From Roseovarius sp. THAF27 (GTDB lineage: Bacteria > Pseudomonadota > Alphaproteobacteria > Rhodobacterales > Rhodobacteraceae): 64,000 nucleotides of DNA. Location: assembly GCF_009363655.1 (NCBI RefSeq), contig NZ_CP045393.1:2232001-2296000 (forward strand), in the 5' to 3' direction. A program made the translations under genes and the position numbers. Shown in pieces: positions 38,937 to 49,155 of the stretch (the first letter of the stretch is position 1; every line of letters begins with the position of its first letter). The notes under the pieces are model-generated. The model had not been told where the DNA came from and made no database searches. It was given only the letters and a program-made list of their open reading frames with translations.

Positions 38937-39845
38937 ATGAACCGGCCCCTTGCATATCCGCTGCGCGGCAGGCCTGTCCCCGCCCTGCCGGTGGCGCAGG
39001 TCGTGCTGGGCAAGCCGGTGGAAGAGGTCGCGGCGCTGTTGCCGCGTCTTTTCAACCTTTGCCGGGTGGCGCAAGGCGTGGCGGTTCGGGCCGCGTTGGG
39101 ACTGGAGCTTGCGACCGGGTGGCAAGAGGCGTTGCGGCAGGAAATCCTGCGCGAACACGTGGCAAAGCTGTGCCTGAAATGGCCCGCGCTCATGTCGCGG
39201 CCTGCGGTGCCGTTGCCCCGGGATTGGACCCACGACGCGCAGGCGGCGCGCCTGGCGCTGTTCGGCGCAGGTGCGGGAATGCCGCACGACGTTCAGGGCT
39301 TTGCTGGATTTATGGAGCAAAACAACGGGGTCGCGCCGGTCCTTCGCGCGATAGATCAACTGTTCCAACCCGATGAAGGCTGTCGCGCCGCGTTGCCCTT
39401 TGCATCGGCCAGGACCGTGTTCGACCCCACGGCACAGGAAAATTCGGTCGCCACGCGCAGAGCCGGACACCCTGTCCTGCACCACGTCGCCACGACCCAT
39501 GGGCGCGGTCCGCTCTGGTCGGCCCTCGCCGTCGCCTACGAGCTTGACGCCCTTCTTGCCGGGGAAGCGCCCCGGCTGTGGCACGCACCGGGCATGGCGG
39601 TGGTCACGGCGGCGCGTGGTCTGTACGGGATCAGGGCCGAGGTCGAGAACGGTCATGTCGCGACCTTCAGGCGCCTCACGCCGACCGATCACCTGACGGC
39701 CCCGGGCGGCGCCCTCGAACAGTCGCTGGCCAGCCTGCCCGCCACGCGCGCGCGGGCGCTGGCCCCTCTGCTATTGTCAATTCTCGATCCGTGCTATCCA
39801 GTTTCCCTCGAACCCGTCCAGCCAAGGGAGCCGGACCATGCATGA
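38937..39845 (+). CDS. hupK: HupK, large-subunit-like scaffold
   Basis: 302 aa. It looks like a shrunken hydrogenase large subunit: [14 protein letters not shown] near 60 replaces the first CxxC with Cys plus Gln, and [11 protein letters not shown] near the end keeps only one Cys of DPCxxC. It cannot hold a normal NiFe centre and is thought to act as a scaffold for the Fe cofactor. The end overlaps hypA by 8 bp. Confidence 0.9.
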   Translation: MNRPLAYPLRGRPVPALPVAQVVLGKPVEEVAALLPRLFNLCRVAQGVAVRAALGLELATGWQEALRQEILREHVAKLCLKWPALMSRPAVPLPRDWTHDAQAARLALFGAGAGMPHDVQGFAGFMEQNNGVAPVLRAIDQLFQPDEGCRAALPFASARTVFDPTAQENSVATRRAGHPVLHHVATTHGRGPLWSALAVAYELDALLAGEAPRLWHAPGMAVVTAARGLYGIRAEVENGHVATFRRLTPTDHLTAPGGALEQSLASLPATRARALAPLLLSILDPCYPVSLEPVQPREPDHA

Positions 39846-40179
39846 GATGTCGCTTTGCGAGGGGATGCGCAGCGTGATCGAGGAGCAGGCGCGCCGGCAC
39901 GATGTGGCGCGCATCACACGGGTGCGGGTGGAAATCGGACGCTTTGCCGGGGTCGAGACCGAGGCGCTGCATTTTGCCTTCGACGTGGTGATGCGCGGAT
40001 CGGTGGCCGAGGGGGCCGAGCTTGTGACGCTCGATTTGCCCGGACGGGCCCTTTGTTACGATTGTATGAAAGAGGTGGAAATCCATGCCCGCCTCGACCC
40101 CTGCCCGCTTTGCGGCGGCGGGAAACTAATGCCGCAAGGCGGCGATGAAATGCGAATAAAGGACTTGGAGGTGGCATAA
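39838..40179 (+). CDS. hypA: HypA, nickel insertion protein
   Basis: 113 aa. Starts MHEMSLCEG (His2 is the Ni ligand), zinc site CYDCMKE plus CPLCGG. Works with HypB in loading Ni into HupL and HupV. ATG at 39838; stop shares one base with hypB start (TAATG). Confidence 0.95.
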   Translation: MHEMSLCEGMRSVIEEQARRHDVARITRVRVEIGRFAGVETEALHFAFDVVMRGSVAEGAELVTLDLPGRALCYDCMKEVEIHARLDPCPLCGGGKLMPQGGDEMRIKDLEVA

Positions 40180-41042
40180 TGTGCACTGTTTGCGGATGTT
40201 CCGAAGGCGAAACCAAGGTGCATGGGCACGACCATGGGCATCATCATGAGCACACCCATGATCACGGGCATCATCACCCCCACGGCCACTCCCATGACCA
40301 CGGGCATCACCACCATCATCACCATTATGGCCAGGGTCCGGCCGGTACCGAAGTGCCGGGCATGTCGCAGGAGCGGCTGATCGAGATAGAGACCGACATC
40401 CTGTCCAAGAACGACCGCTATGCACAGGCAAACCGCACATTTCTGGCCGCGCGCGGCGTGCTGGCTCTGAACCTCGTCTCGTCGCCCGGATCGGGGAAAA
40501 CGACCCTGTTGTGCAAGACCATCGAAGCCCTTGGCGACCAGTCGCTGTCAGTGATCGAAGGGGATCAGCAAACCCAGAACGACGCCGACCGCATCCGCGC
40601 CACCGGCGCGCGGGCCGTGCAGGTCAACACCGGCAAGGGCTGTCACCTGGACGGGCACATGGTGGGCCACGCAATGGAGCACCTGGCGCTAGAGGCCGGT
40701 TCGATCCTGTTCATCGAGAATGTCGGCAACCTTGTCTGCCCCGCCGCCTTCGACCTGGGCGAAGACGCGAAGATCGCGATCCTGTCGGTCACCGAAGGGG
40801 AAGACAAGCCGTTGAAATACCCCGATATGTTCACCGCGGCCCGGCTGGCGATCCTGAACAAGACCGATCTTGCCCCGCATTGCGACGTGGATCTGGACCT
40901 TTACGAGGCCAACCTGCGCCGGGTCAATCCGGGGATCGAGATCCTGAAGCTGTCGGCGCGCACTGGTGAAGGCATGACGGACTGGCTGGCCTGGCTGCGC
41001 ACCCAACTGGCAGAGAAATCCGTGACAGAGGCTGCGCAATGA
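40179..41042 (+). CDS. hypB: HypB, GTPase for nickel insertion
   Basis: 287 aa. N-terminal CTVCGC, then a long His-rich stretch (23 His within residues 15-49) for Ni storage, then G domain with [10 protein letters not shown] (P-loop), [17 protein letters not shown], and NKTDL. Stop overlaps hupR start. Confidence 0.95.
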   Translation: MCTVCGCSEGETKVHGHDHGHHHEHTHDHGHHHPHGHSHDHGHHHHHHHYGQGPAGTEVPGMSQERLIEIETDILSKNDRYAQANRTFLAARGVLALNLVSSPGSGKTTLLCKTIEALGDQSLSVIEGDQQTQNDADRIRATGARAVQVNTGKGCHLDGHMVGHAMEHLALEAGSILFIENVGNLVCPAAFDLGEDAKIAILSVTEGEDKPLKYPDMFTAARLAILNKTDLAPHCDVDLDLYEANLRRVNPGIEILKLSARTGEGMTDWLAWLRTQLAEKSVTEAAQ

Positions 41043-42520
41043 CGGGCCTGCCCACCATCTTGCTGGTGGATGACGAAGAGCATTCGCTGGCCGCGATGCG
41101 CATGGCGCTGGAGGATGATTTCGACTGCCTGACGGCGGCCAACGCGGACGACGCGATGCGGCTCATGGAAGCGCATTTCGTCCAGGCCATCTTTTGCGAC
41201 CAGCGGATGCCCGGCAAGACGGGGGTCGAATTCCTGGCCGATGTGCGGGACCGCTGGCCGGATACGGTGCGGATCATCATCACCGGCTATACCGAGACCA
41301 ACGACATGATCGCGGCCATCAACGAGGCCGGGATATATCAGTTCTTGACCAAGCCGTGGCACCCGGATCAGTTGATGATGGCGGCCAAGAACGCCGCACA
41401 GCTTTTCCAACTGGCGCGCGAGCATGACCGCCTGTCGCTGGAAATGCGGTTCCTGGGCAAGACCGCGGAAAGCAAGGTCGAGGCGCGGCGGCGTACCTTG
41501 CGTGAAGGCTTCGGCTTCGAACGCATCCTGCGCGCGCCCAACTCTCCGATGAACGCGGCGGTCGAACTGGCCCGGCAGGTAGCCAGTTTCGATGTGCCCG
41601 TGCTGATCACGGGCGAGGCCGGTACCGGAAAGGACATCATGGCGCGCGCGATGCATTACGCCTCGCTGCGGTCCGACCAGTCGTTCTATGAACTGAACTG
41701 CGCCGGCCTGCCAGATGACGTGCTGAAGCTGGAAGTGCTGGGGGCCAAGAAAGGCGCTGTGCCCGGCCAGCCCAACACCAGGATCGGCCTGCTGCAGAAA
41801 GCCTCGCGCGGCACGCTCTTCCTGAACGGTGTCGATACGCTCAGCCCGCAGATGCAGCTTGTCCTGTTGCGCGTGGCGACCGAGGGCAGCTTCGAGCCCA
41901 TCGGCGGCACCGAAACCCTGACCACGAACACGCGCCTGATTACCGGCAGCCACAGTGACCTGTCGGTCGCGGTCTCGGACGGCGCGTTTCGGTCCGATCT
42001 CTACTACGCGCTTGCGACAACGGAACTGGCCATGCCGCCGCTGCGGTCGCGTATGGAAGACCTCGATATCCTGTCGCGGCATATCCTGGGCGACCTTGCC
42101 GGCGAGCATTCCAAACCGGTGGACGGGTTGTCGAAACTCGCCTTGGAATTCCTGGGCAATTACGACTGGCCTGGCAACCTGCCCGAGCTGACGAACGAAC
42201 TGACCCGGATGCTGATCCTCAGCCAGGAACCGCGTCTTGGGCCAGAGCTGATCTCGCGCCACATATTGCAGGCCGATCCGTCGGTCTCGTTCCGACCCGA
42301 CCCGCGCGAAGCCGATCTTCTGGTGTCGGAAGGCACGCTGAAAGAGCGGATCGAAGCCATCGAGGCCCGCATCCTGCGTGAAACGCTGACGCGGTTGAAA
42401 TGGAACAAGAGCCGCGCCGCCGACGAGCTTGGGCTGAGCCGTGTCGGCCTGCGCTCGAAGCTGGATCGTTACGGCGTGCAACAACCGGGCAAGACCAAGG
42501 CCCCCGAAGACGAGGACTGA
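41039..42520 (+). CDS. hupR: HupR, NtrC-type response regulator
   Basis: 493 aa. Receiver domain with D11, D12, phosphorylated D54 ([10 protein letters not shown]) and ITGYT/KPW; central AAA+ domain with GEAGTGKD; Fis-type HTH at the end ([20 protein letters not shown]). The GAFTGA loop that contacts sigma-54 is missing (GAKKGAV), which agrees with HupR of R. capsulatus acting on a sigma-70 promoter in its unphosphorylated form. Partner of HupT. Confidence 0.95.
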   Translation: MTGLPTILLVDDEEHSLAAMRMALEDDFDCLTAANADDAMRLMEAHFVQAIFCDQRMPGKTGVEFLADVRDRWPDTVRIIITGYTETNDMIAAINEAGIYQFLTKPWHPDQLMMAAKNAAQLFQLAREHDRLSLEMRFLGKTAESKVEARRRTLREGFGFERILRAPNSPMNAAVELARQVASFDVPVLITGEAGTGKDIMARAMHYASLRSDQSFYELNCAGLPDDVLKLEVLGAKKGAVPGQPNTRIGLLQKASRGTLFLNGVDTLSPQMQLVLLRVATEGSFEPIGGTETLTTNTRLITGSHSDLSVAVSDGAFRSDLYYALATTELAMPPLRSRMEDLDILSRHILGDLAGEHSKPVDGLSKLALEFLGNYDWPGNLPELTNELTRMLILSQEPRLGPELISRHILQADPSVSFRPDPREADLLVSEGTLKERIEAIEARILRETLTRLKWNKSRAADELGLSRVGLRSKLDRYGVQQPGKTKAPEDED

Positions 42521-42523
42521 GCC

Positions 42524-42814
42524 ATGTGTCTGGGAATACCGGGACAAATCGTCGAGATCACCGACGCGAACCGCCTGATGGCGCTGGCCGATATATCCGG
42601 CGTGCGGCGCGAAGTATCGGTCGCCTGCGTGGCCACGCCCGACCTTTGCGACCTGATCGGGGAGTGGGCGCTGATCCATGTGGGTTTTGCCATGAGCGTG
42701 ATCGACGCCGACGAGGCCGAAAAGACGCTGGAGGCTTTGCGGGGTCTCGGTGAAGCGCAGGAAACGCTGGAGGCGATGGCCGAAGGCGCCTCAGCCCTGG
42801 AGGGAACGCAATGA
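42524..42814 (+). CDS. hypC: HypC, Fe(CN)2CO carrier chaperone
   Basis: 96 aa. Starts MCLGIPGQIVEI, the canonical HypC signature with Cys2. Works with HypD as the scaffold for cyanide and CO addition. 3 bp after hupR; stop overlaps hypD start. Confidence 0.95.
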   Translation: MCLGIPGQIVEITDANRLMALADISGVRREVSVACVATPDLCDLIGEWALIHVGFAMSVIDADEAEKTLEALRGLGEAQETLEAMAEGASALEGTQ

Positions 42815-43956
42815 GATATGTCGAGGAATTCAGGGACCCGGTCGCCGCCAAGGCCGTGCTGGCGGCCATTGAAACCGTAGTGCAGGAGATCGGCGCGACC
42901 GCCGAGAAGCCGGTACACATCATGGAAATCTGCGGCGGGCACACCCATGCGATCTTTCGCTACGGTCTCGACCGCCTGACGCCGAAGGGCATCGAGTTTA
43001 TCCATGGCCCGGGCTGCCCGGTCTGCGTGCTGCCGATGAGCCGGATCGACGAATGCGTCGAGATTGCCGAGCGGCCCGAGGTGATCTTTTGCACCTTCGG
43101 CGATGCGATGCGCGTGCCGGGCACCCGCAAATCCCTGATGCAGGCCAAGGCCGACGGCGCGGATATCCGCATGGTGTATTCCCCACTCGACGCGCTGGAG
43201 ATCGCCCGCCGCAACCCGGAGCGCGAGGTTGTTTTCTTCGGTCTCGGCTTCGAGACGACGACCCCCTCGACCGCCCTGTCGATCCAACAGGCCGCGCGCG
43301 AGGAATTGCGCAACTTCAGCGTCTTCTGCAACCACATCACTGTGCCGCCCCCGATCAAGGCCTTGCTGGACGACCCGCACATGGTGCTCGACGGTTTCGT
43401 GGGGCCGGGCCATGTGTCGATGGTGATCGGCACGCATCCCTATGATTTCATCGCCGAGACCTATGGCAAGCCCATCGTCGTCGCGGGGTTCGAGCCGCTC
43501 GACCTGCTGCAATCGGTGCTGATGGTTCTGCACCAGATCCGCGACGGGCGCGCCGAGGTGGAGAACCAGTATGCGCGCGTGGTGCCGGAGCATGGCAACC
43601 CGGTCTCGCTTGCCGCCATCGAGGATGTCTACGAGCCGCGCCGCACCTTCGAGTGGCGCGGACTGGGGGAGATCGACGCAAGCGGGCTGCGCATCCGGAG
43701 CAAGTACGCCGCCTTCGACGCCGAGGAAAGGTTCGGCGTCGGCTACGGGGCCGGCCCGCGGCTGGTCTCCGAGCCCGAAGGCTGCGCCTGCGGCCAGGTG
43801 ATGACCGGACGGATCAAGCCCACCGGCTGCCCCCAATACGGCACGGGCTGCACGCCCGAGATGCCGCTGGGCGCCCTCATGGTCAGTTCGGAAGGCGCCT
43901 GTGCCGCCTATTACCAGTACGGCGCAACCGACGAGCGGCTGGAGGCGGTGGAATGA
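42811..43956 (+). CDS. hypD: HypD, Fe-S scaffold for NiFe cofactor
   Basis: 381 aa. Conserved MEICGGHTHAIFRYGL, HGPGCPVCVLP, FGDAMRVPG, and the C-terminal EGCACGQVMTGRIKPTGCP, YGTGCTPEMPLGALMVS, which include the Cys that bind a [4Fe-4S] cluster and the redox pair. Standard length. Confidence 0.96.
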   Translation: MRYVEEFRDPVAAKAVLAAIETVVQEIGATAEKPVHIMEICGGHTHAIFRYGLDRLTPKGIEFIHGPGCPVCVLPMSRIDECVEIAERPEVIFCTFGDAMRVPGTRKSLMQAKADGADIRMVYSPLDALEIARRNPEREVVFFGLGFETTTPSTALSIQQAAREELRNFSVFCNHITVPPPIKALLDDPHMVLDGFVGPGHVSMVIGTHPYDFIAETYGKPIVVAGFEPLDLLQSVLMVLHQIRDGRAEVENQYARVVPEHGNPVSLAAIEDVYEPRRTFEWRGLGEIDASGLRIRSKYAAFDAEERFGVGYGAGPRLVSEPEGCACGQVMTGRIKPTGCPQYGTGCTPEMPLGALMVSSEGACAAYYQYGATDERLEAVE

Positions 43957-45002
43957 ACATGAGCACTCCGGTCAAGCCTGCCCGCCTGCGCGGCGACCGC
44001 GTGACCATGGCCCATGGCGGCGGCGGCAAGGCGATGCGCGACCTGATCGAGGAGATCTTCACGGATGTCTTTCTGCCGCCCGGCTCGGAGGACCAGGCGC
44101 GGCTGACGTCGGACGCCCTGCGCGTGCCGGGGGCGCAACTGGCCCTTACCACGGACAGTTTCGTGGTCTCGCCGCCTGAATTTCCCGGCGGGGACATCGG
44201 CAAGATCGCGGTCTGCGGCACGGTCAACGACCTGGCCGTAGGCGGGGCGAAACCGCTATGGCTGTCGGCGGCGTTCATCATCGAGGAAGGCTGCGAGTTC
44301 GACCTGCTGCGCCGGATCGTGGCCTCGATGCAGGCAGAGGCCGAAAAGGCTGGCGTCCGGATCGTCACCGGAGATACCAAGGTCGTGGAACGCGGGGCCG
44401 CGGACAAGGTCTTTGTCACGACCTCCGGCGTCGGGGTAATTCCGCCGGGGCGCGACATGCGGGCGGAAAACATCCGGCCCGGCGACGTGGCGCTGGTCAA
44501 CGGCGTTCTGGGCGATCACGGCGCGACCATCTTGGCCGCGCGCGGCGACATGGCGCTCAGCACCGACATCCGGTCCGATTGCCAAAGTCTCGGCGCGCTG
44601 GTCGAGGCGGTCCTGGCGGTCGCCCCCAACACCCGCGCGGCCCGCGACGCGACACGCGGCGGGGTGGCATCGGCCTTGAACGAAATGGCCGAGGCGGCTG
44701 CCCTGGAGATCGAAATCGACGAGACCGCCCTGCCCCTGCGCCCCGAGGTCAAGGGCGTGTGCGAGGTTCTGGGGCTCGATCCGCTTTACCTGGCCAATGA
44801 GGGCACGCTGGTGCTTTTTGTCCCACCGGACGAGGCGGAGGCCGCCCTTGCCGCGATGAAAGAGCTGGAGGCCGGACGACGCGCGACAATGATCGGCAAG
44901 GCGCGATCCGGGCGTGCGGGCCGGGTGGTGATGACCACGCTCTTTGGTGGCCAACGGTTGGTCGACACCCTGGTCGGTGAACAATTGCCCCGCATCTGTT
45001 AG
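43953..45002 (+). CDS. hypE: HypE, cyanide donor enzyme
   Basis: 349 aa. ATG at 43953 overlaps the hypD stop (ATGA). ATP-binding AIR-synthase/PurM-like domain (VTMAHGGGGKAM, DSFVVSPPEFPGGDIGKIAV, NDLAVGGAKP). Ends PRIC, whose C-terminal Cys is carbamoylated by HypF and dehydrated to thiocyanate. Last gene of the hup/hyp cluster. Convergent with the ABC transporter operon. Confidence 0.96.
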   Translation: MNMSTPVKPARLRGDRVTMAHGGGGKAMRDLIEEIFTDVFLPPGSEDQARLTSDALRVPGAQLALTTDSFVVSPPEFPGGDIGKIAVCGTVNDLAVGGAKPLWLSAAFIIEEGCEFDLLRRIVASMQAEAEKAGVRIVTGDTKVVERGAADKVFVTTSGVGVIPPGRDMRAENIRPGDVALVNGVLGDHGATILAARGDMALSTDIRSDCQSLGALVEAVLAVAPNTRAARDATRGGVASALNEMAEAAALEIEIDETALPLRPEVKGVCEVLGLDPLYLANEGTLVLFVPPDEAEAALAAMKELEAGRRATMIGKARSGRAGRVVMTTLFGGQRLVDTLVGEQLPRIC

Positions 45003-45081
45003 TCAGCCTGCTTTTCCTTGCGTGGCGGCGGCCTAGGCGCCGTCAGCCTACGTCAACGGGTCGGGTCACGGGACGCGATCG

Positions 45082-45930
45082 CTATCGGCGCTGGAACAGG
45101 ATCACGACCAGCGCCAGGAGCGATGAGCCGAGCATCAAGAGCAGGGAAACCGCATTGAGAAGCGGGGTAGACCCTTCCTTCAGGCGGTCGAACATCGCGA
45201 TGGTCAGCGGCGCGTCGGAGCCGACCAGCATGAGCGTGGTGTTGAAGTTCTCGAAACTCATCAGGAAGGCCACGACCAGCGCCCCGATCATGGCGGGCAT
45301 GAGGAAGGGAATGGTGATCGTGCGCACCGCCGTCAGGCGGGTGGCGCCGAGATTCAGCGCGGCCTCTTCCAGCGTGCGGTCGAACTTTTGCAGGCGGGCG
45401 GTGATGACCAGTGTCGCGATGGTCGTGATAAAGGAGAACTGCCCGAGGATCACCAGCAGCAAGCCGGGGCGCAGGGCCTGGATATCGACCTCTGCCGCGT
45501 TCCAGATGCCGTTGGCCAGCGTCGAGGAAAACACAAGGATCGAGATGCCGAGCACGATGCCGGGGATCACCAGCGGCAAGAGCATGAGCACGTAAAGCGC
45601 GCCCTTGCCGCGGAATTCGTAGCGGTTGAAGAGAAAGGCGTTGGTGGTGCCGACGCTGACCGACAGGACCGAGACGCAGGCGGCGACGAAGGCCGAGGTG
45701 CCCACCGCGCGCAGGATGCCGCGTTCGTGAAAGACGCCGATCTGGGGGCGGTCCTCGCCGAAGAACCAGTTCCAGGTGAAGCCTTCCCAGGGCAGTGACG
45801 GAAACTGGCTGTCGTTGAAGGCAAAGACCGCCACGACGGTCAGGGGCAGCGCGAGGTAGAGGAAGAACAGCAGGACATAGCTGCCGTAGAGGATGCGAAA
45901 GCTGCGGGATCGGGGAATGGTCGGGATCAT
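45082..45930 (-). CDS. Polyamine-type ABC transporter permease (PotC-like)
   Basis: 282 aa. Six membrane helices; the EAA loop is EEAALNLGATRLTAVRTITIPFLMP. Closest pattern is PotC/PotI (spermidine/putrescine class). It is the last gene of a leftward four-gene set with the second permease, ATPase and binding protein. 3 bp from the upstream permease. Confidence 0.85.
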   Translation of the reverse strand: MIPTIPRSRSFRILYGSYVLLFFLYLALPLTVVAVFAFNDSQFPSLPWEGFTWNWFFGEDRPQIGVFHERGILRAVGTSAFVAACVSVLSVSVGTTNAFLFNRYEFRGKGALYVLMLLPLVIPGIVLGISILVFSSTLANGIWNAAEVDIQALRPGLLLVILGQFSFITTIATLVITARLQKFDRTLEEAALNLGATRLTAVRTITIPFLMPAMIGALVVAFLMSFENFNTTLMLVGSDAPLTIAMFDRLKEGSTPLLNAVSLLLMLGSSLLALVVILFQRR

Positions 45931-45933
45931 GGC

Positions 45934-46791
45934 CTACCCCATCGTTTCCTGCAGGGTGCGGCCCGTCAGGCGCAGCATGCCCCAGACGATCACCGAGGAC
46001 AGCACCAGCAGCATGAAGCCGAAGGCCGCGCCCAGTTCCCAGTTGGAGCGGACGATGAACTGGTTGTAGATCATCTCGGTGAACCACAGGCTGTCCTTCC
46101 CGCCCAACATGGTTGGCGTCAGGTAGTTGCCCAGTGACAGCATGAAGACCACGATGCAGCCCGAAACGATGCCCGGCATGGCGTGCGGGATGATGATCTC
46201 GCGCAGGACCGACAGGCCGTTGCCGCCGAGGTCATAGCCCGCTTCGACCACGCTGTCATCCAGGCTTTCCAGCGTCGTGACCAGCGGCACGACCATGAAG
46301 AGCATCGAGGTATAGACCAGCCCCACCATCATGGCCGCGTCGTTGTAGAGCATCTCGACCGGCTGATCGGCCAGCCCCGCCCATTGCAGCAGGTTGGAGA
46401 CGAGGCCGGTCTCGCGCAGCAGGATCATCCAGCCGAAGGTGCGCACCAGTTCCGATACGTAGAACGGGATCAGGCACAGCATGAACAGCACCTGCTGCAA
46501 TCGGCCCCGGGCCATCTTGGCGATGTAATAGGACACCGGGAAGGCGATCAGCAGGGTGATGCCCGTGGCCAGCACCGACATCACTGCCGTCCGCCAGAAG
46601 GTGCGCAGGTAAAGCGGTTCGGTCAGGGCCTTTTCGTATTGCGTCAGGCTGGGCTCGTAGACGCCGAAACTGATGCGTTCGCGCAGTGAGATCATCAACA
46701 TGTCGATATGCGGGATGACGATCAGCAGCCCCAGCCACAGCAACAGCGGCGTCAGCAGCAGGATGAACCCGATCCGGGCCTCGGCGCGCAT
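45934..46791 (-). CDS. Polyamine-type ABC transporter permease (PotB-like)
   Basis: 285 aa. Six helices, EAA loop DLGGNGLSVLREIIIPHAMP. PotB/PotH pattern. The ATG shares one base with the stop of the ATPase (TGATG). Confidence 0.85.
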   Translation of the reverse strand: MRAEARIGFILLLTPLLLWLGLLIVIPHIDMLMISLRERISFGVYEPSLTQYEKALTEPLYLRTFWRTAVMSVLATGITLLIAFPVSYYIAKMARGRLQQVLFMLCLIPFYVSELVRTFGWMILLRETGLVSNLLQWAGLADQPVEMLYNDAAMMVGLVYTSMLFMVVPLVTTLESLDDSVVEAGYDLGGNGLSVLREIIIPHAMPGIVSGCIVVFMLSLGNYLTPTMLGGKDSLWFTEMIYNQFIVRSNWELGAAFGFMLLVLSSVIVWGMLRLTGRTLQETMG

Positions 46792-47882
46792 CAGGCGGCC
46801 CCGGCAAAGCAGGTCGCCTGTGCCGCGCCCCAGCCGATATGCACCATGTCACCGCGTTTCAGGCTGGCGAACTCACCCGTCTGGGGCAGCGTGACTTCAA
46901 GTGTTTCGCCCGCATCATCCTCGACCAACACACGCGAGGCGGCACCGTTGAACAGGATGCTTGTTACGGTGCCCTGCAAGCGGTTGTCGAATTGCGCCAA
47001 CGCCTCGGCACTGGCGGCCAGATGGACGGACTCTGGCCGGACAAAGATTTCCGCAGCGTCGCCTTTTGTAAGCGCTTGGGCTGCGGTCGCGCGCATGGCA
47101 AGGCCGGTATCGGTGCGCATCTCCAGCGATGAGCCTTCGACGCGGTCGATGCGCCCCGTCCAGCGGTTCGCCTCGCCGATGAACCCGGCGACGAAGGGTG
47201 TGTCGGGCCTGTAGTAGAGATCCTGGCCCGTGCCGACCTGCTCGAACCGCCCGGCGTTCATGACGGCGATCTGGTCGGACATCACGAGCGCCTCGGACTG
47301 GTCGTGGGTGATGTAGACGAAGGTGGTGTCGAACGCGGCCTGAAGCGCCTTCAACTCGATCTTCATGTGCTCGCGCAGCTTGAGGTCGAGGGCTCCCAGA
47401 GGTTCATCCAGCAACAGCACATCGGGCTCCAGCACCATGCAGCGGGCGATGGCCACGCGCTGTTTCTGCCCGCCCGAAAGCTCATCCACCTTGCGCGCGC
47501 CGATACCCGGCAGACCGATGCGGTCCAGCGCCTCGTCCACTTTGCGGGCGATCTGGGCCTTGGCCATGCCCTGCCGCCTCAACCCGTAGCCAATATTGTC
47601 GGCGATATTCATCATCGGGAACAGCGCGAGGTGCTGGAACACCATGTTGACCGGGCGCTTGTTGGGGGGCGTGTCCAGGACCGTGCCGCCCTTGATGCGG
47701 ATGTCGCCGGACGTGGGCTCGAGAAACCCCGCGATCATGCGCATGATCGTCGTCTTGCCACAGCCCGACGGGCCGAGGATGGAAAAGAAACTGCCCGGCG
47801 GTACGGAAAAGGACACGTCGTCGACGGCAATCGTGTCGCCGAAACGCTTTACAAGCTCGACGCATTCAAGATCAGGGGTCAT
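46791..47882 (-). CDS. Polyamine-type ABC transporter ATPase (PotA-like)
   Basis: 363 aa. Walker A GPSGCGKTT, signature LSGGQKQRVAIAR, Walker B VLLLDEPLGALD, H-loop YITHDQSEAL, and a C-terminal TOBE domain. Typical PotA length. Energises import of the substrate bound by the protein at 47942-49006. Confidence 0.92.
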   Translation of the reverse strand: MTPDLECVELVKRFGDTIAVDDVSFSVPPGSFFSILGPSGCGKTTIMRMIAGFLEPTSGDIRIKGGTVLDTPPNKRPVNMVFQHLALFPMMNIADNIGYGLRRQGMAKAQIARKVDEALDRIGLPGIGARKVDELSGGQKQRVAIARCMVLEPDVLLLDEPLGALDLKLREHMKIELKALQAAFDTTFVYITHDQSEALVMSDQIAVMNAGRFEQVGTGQDLYYRPDTPFVAGFIGEANRWTGRIDRVEGSSLEMRTDTGLAMRATAAQALTKGDAAEIFVRPESVHLAASAEALAQFDNRLQGTVTSILFNGAASRVLVEDDAGETLEVTLPQTGEFASLKRGDMVHIGWGAAQATCFAGAA

Positions 47883-47941
47883 GCAGGGGGCCGTTTGTTG
47901 GGCGGCACCCCAGCGTGAGGGTGCCGCGTTTTCATGGGCGG

Positions 47942-49006
47942 TCAGTTGGCGGCCTGAACGCGGTCAAGAACCTCTCCTTCGATGGCCTCCAGTCCGGCAG
48001 GAACCGGCGGATACCACTTGATGTTGTCGACCGCTTCAGGCGGGAAGCTGTCCTGGTACTTGGCCTTGAGCGCGTCCTCGGCATACTCATCCGCGCCTGC
48101 GGACGCGGTGAAGTTGCCCGCCGCCGCGGTGATCTTGGCCGACACCTCGGGCTGCATCACGAAGTTGATCCATTCATAGGCCACGTCGTCGGCCTGTCCC
48201 TTGGCGGGCAGCACGAACGTGTCGATCCAGCCGAGCGCGCCCGAGGCCGGCGCGACGAAGGTAATGTCGGCATTGTCCTCGTTCAGCTTCCAGCCGCCGG
48301 TGTCCCATGCCATGGACGCCGTGACCTCGCCCGAGCGCAGGAGGTTCATCAGCTCGTCGCCGCCGCTCCAGTAGGCTTTGACGTTGGACTTGCACTCGGT
48401 CAGCTTGGCTTCGACCTTTTCCATGATCTCGGTGTACTTGGCCTCGTCGCCATAGGCGGCGAACGGGTCCTCGCCCATGGCGAAGGCAAAGCCGATCAGG
48501 GTGGGACGCTTCAGGCGGTAGGACACCTTGCCTTCCAGCGCCGGGTCGCAGAGGTCGGTGTAGTCCTTGACCACGTCGCCCGCCTCGGCGGTATTCATCA
48601 CCAGGCCGGAGGTGCCCCAGACATGCGGCACGCCGTAGACTTCGCCGTTCACGGTGGTGTTGCCCTTGGTGGCTTCCAGCATGGAGGGGATGAAGAGCGA
48701 CTCGTCGATTTTCGACAGGTCCATGGGTTTGTAGATGCCGAACTCCATCTGCGGGCCCATGATGCGGTCCTGCGAGGGCTGGGCGAGGTCGAAACCGCCG
48801 CCGCCCGTGGCGCGCAGCTTGGCGATCATTTCCTCGTTGTTGGACATGGTCACCTCGACGGTGTGGCCGGTCTGTTCCTCGAACATCTCGACGACCTCGT
48901 CGGGGGCATAGCCACCCCAGGTCAGCAGGCGCAGCGTGTCCGCGGTGGCGGCCTGCGACAGGCCGAACACGGCCAGGCAGGTTGTCGTCAGCAGTGTCTT
49001 TTTCAT
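47942..49006 (-). CDS. Periplasmic polyamine-type binding protein (PotD-like)
   Basis: 354 aa. ATG at 49006 after GAGGGGGACACCC. Signal peptide MKKTLLTTTCLAVFGLSQA. Mature part shows RLLTWGGYAPDEVVEMFEEQ, DLAQPSQDRI, AYWSGGDELMNLLRSGEV, and MAWDTGGW. Polyamine/amine-class binding proteins of this shape also bind other small amines; given the linked enzymes the ligand may be an amino alcohol or diamine. A 16-bp palindrome lies 49 bp upstream. Confidence 0.85.
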   Translation of the reverse strand: MKKTLLTTTCLAVFGLSQAATADTLRLLTWGGYAPDEVVEMFEEQTGHTVEVTMSNNEEMIAKLRATGGGGFDLAQPSQDRIMGPQMEFGIYKPMDLSKIDESLFIPSMLEATKGNTTVNGEVYGVPHVWGTSGLVMNTAEAGDVVKDYTDLCDPALEGKVSYRLKRPTLIGFAFAMGEDPFAAYGDEAKYTEIMEKVEAKLTECKSNVKAYWSGGDELMNLLRSGEVTASMAWDTGGWKLNEDNADITFVAPASGALGWIDTFVLPAKGQADDVAYEWINFVMQPEVSAKITAAAGNFTASAGADEYAEDALKAKYQDSFPPEAVDNIKWYPPVPAGLEAIEGEVLDRVQAAN

Positions 49007-49054
49007 GGGTGTCCCCCTCTGGTGGATGATTGTTTGCGTGCAGGATGATCAGCA

Positions 49055-49070
49055 TTGACCATTTGGTCAA
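49055..49070 (-). promoter_or_regulatory. Palindromic operator upstream of the ABC operon
   Basis: TTGACCA-TT-TGGTCAA is a perfect inverted repeat with a 2-bp centre. It lies 49 bp upstream of the binding-protein ATG. The TGGTCA half-site is common for GntR-type regulators. The regulator is not identified in the window. Confidence 0.55.
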
Positions 49071-49155
49071 ACTCTTTGAAGAGTCGGTGCCTTATCCCCG
49101 AGTTTCTTGACAGTTTCTTGTCAGGCCCCCTGCCCGATCGCTTTTTCCTTTTGCG

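Noticed and set aside
37926..39692. 588-codon minus-strand frame
   Set aside because: Shadow of hupH-hupJ-hupK, which have conserved motifs and overlapping starts.
45053..46087. 344-codon minus-strand frame overlapping the permease genes
   Set aside because: Out of frame with PotC-like permease, which has six helices and an EAA loop; this frame has none.
49055..49070. LexA or FNR box
   Set aside because: The palindrome TTGACCA/TGGTCAA has neither the GTTC-N7-GTTC pattern nor the FNR TTGAT-N4-ATCAA spacing.
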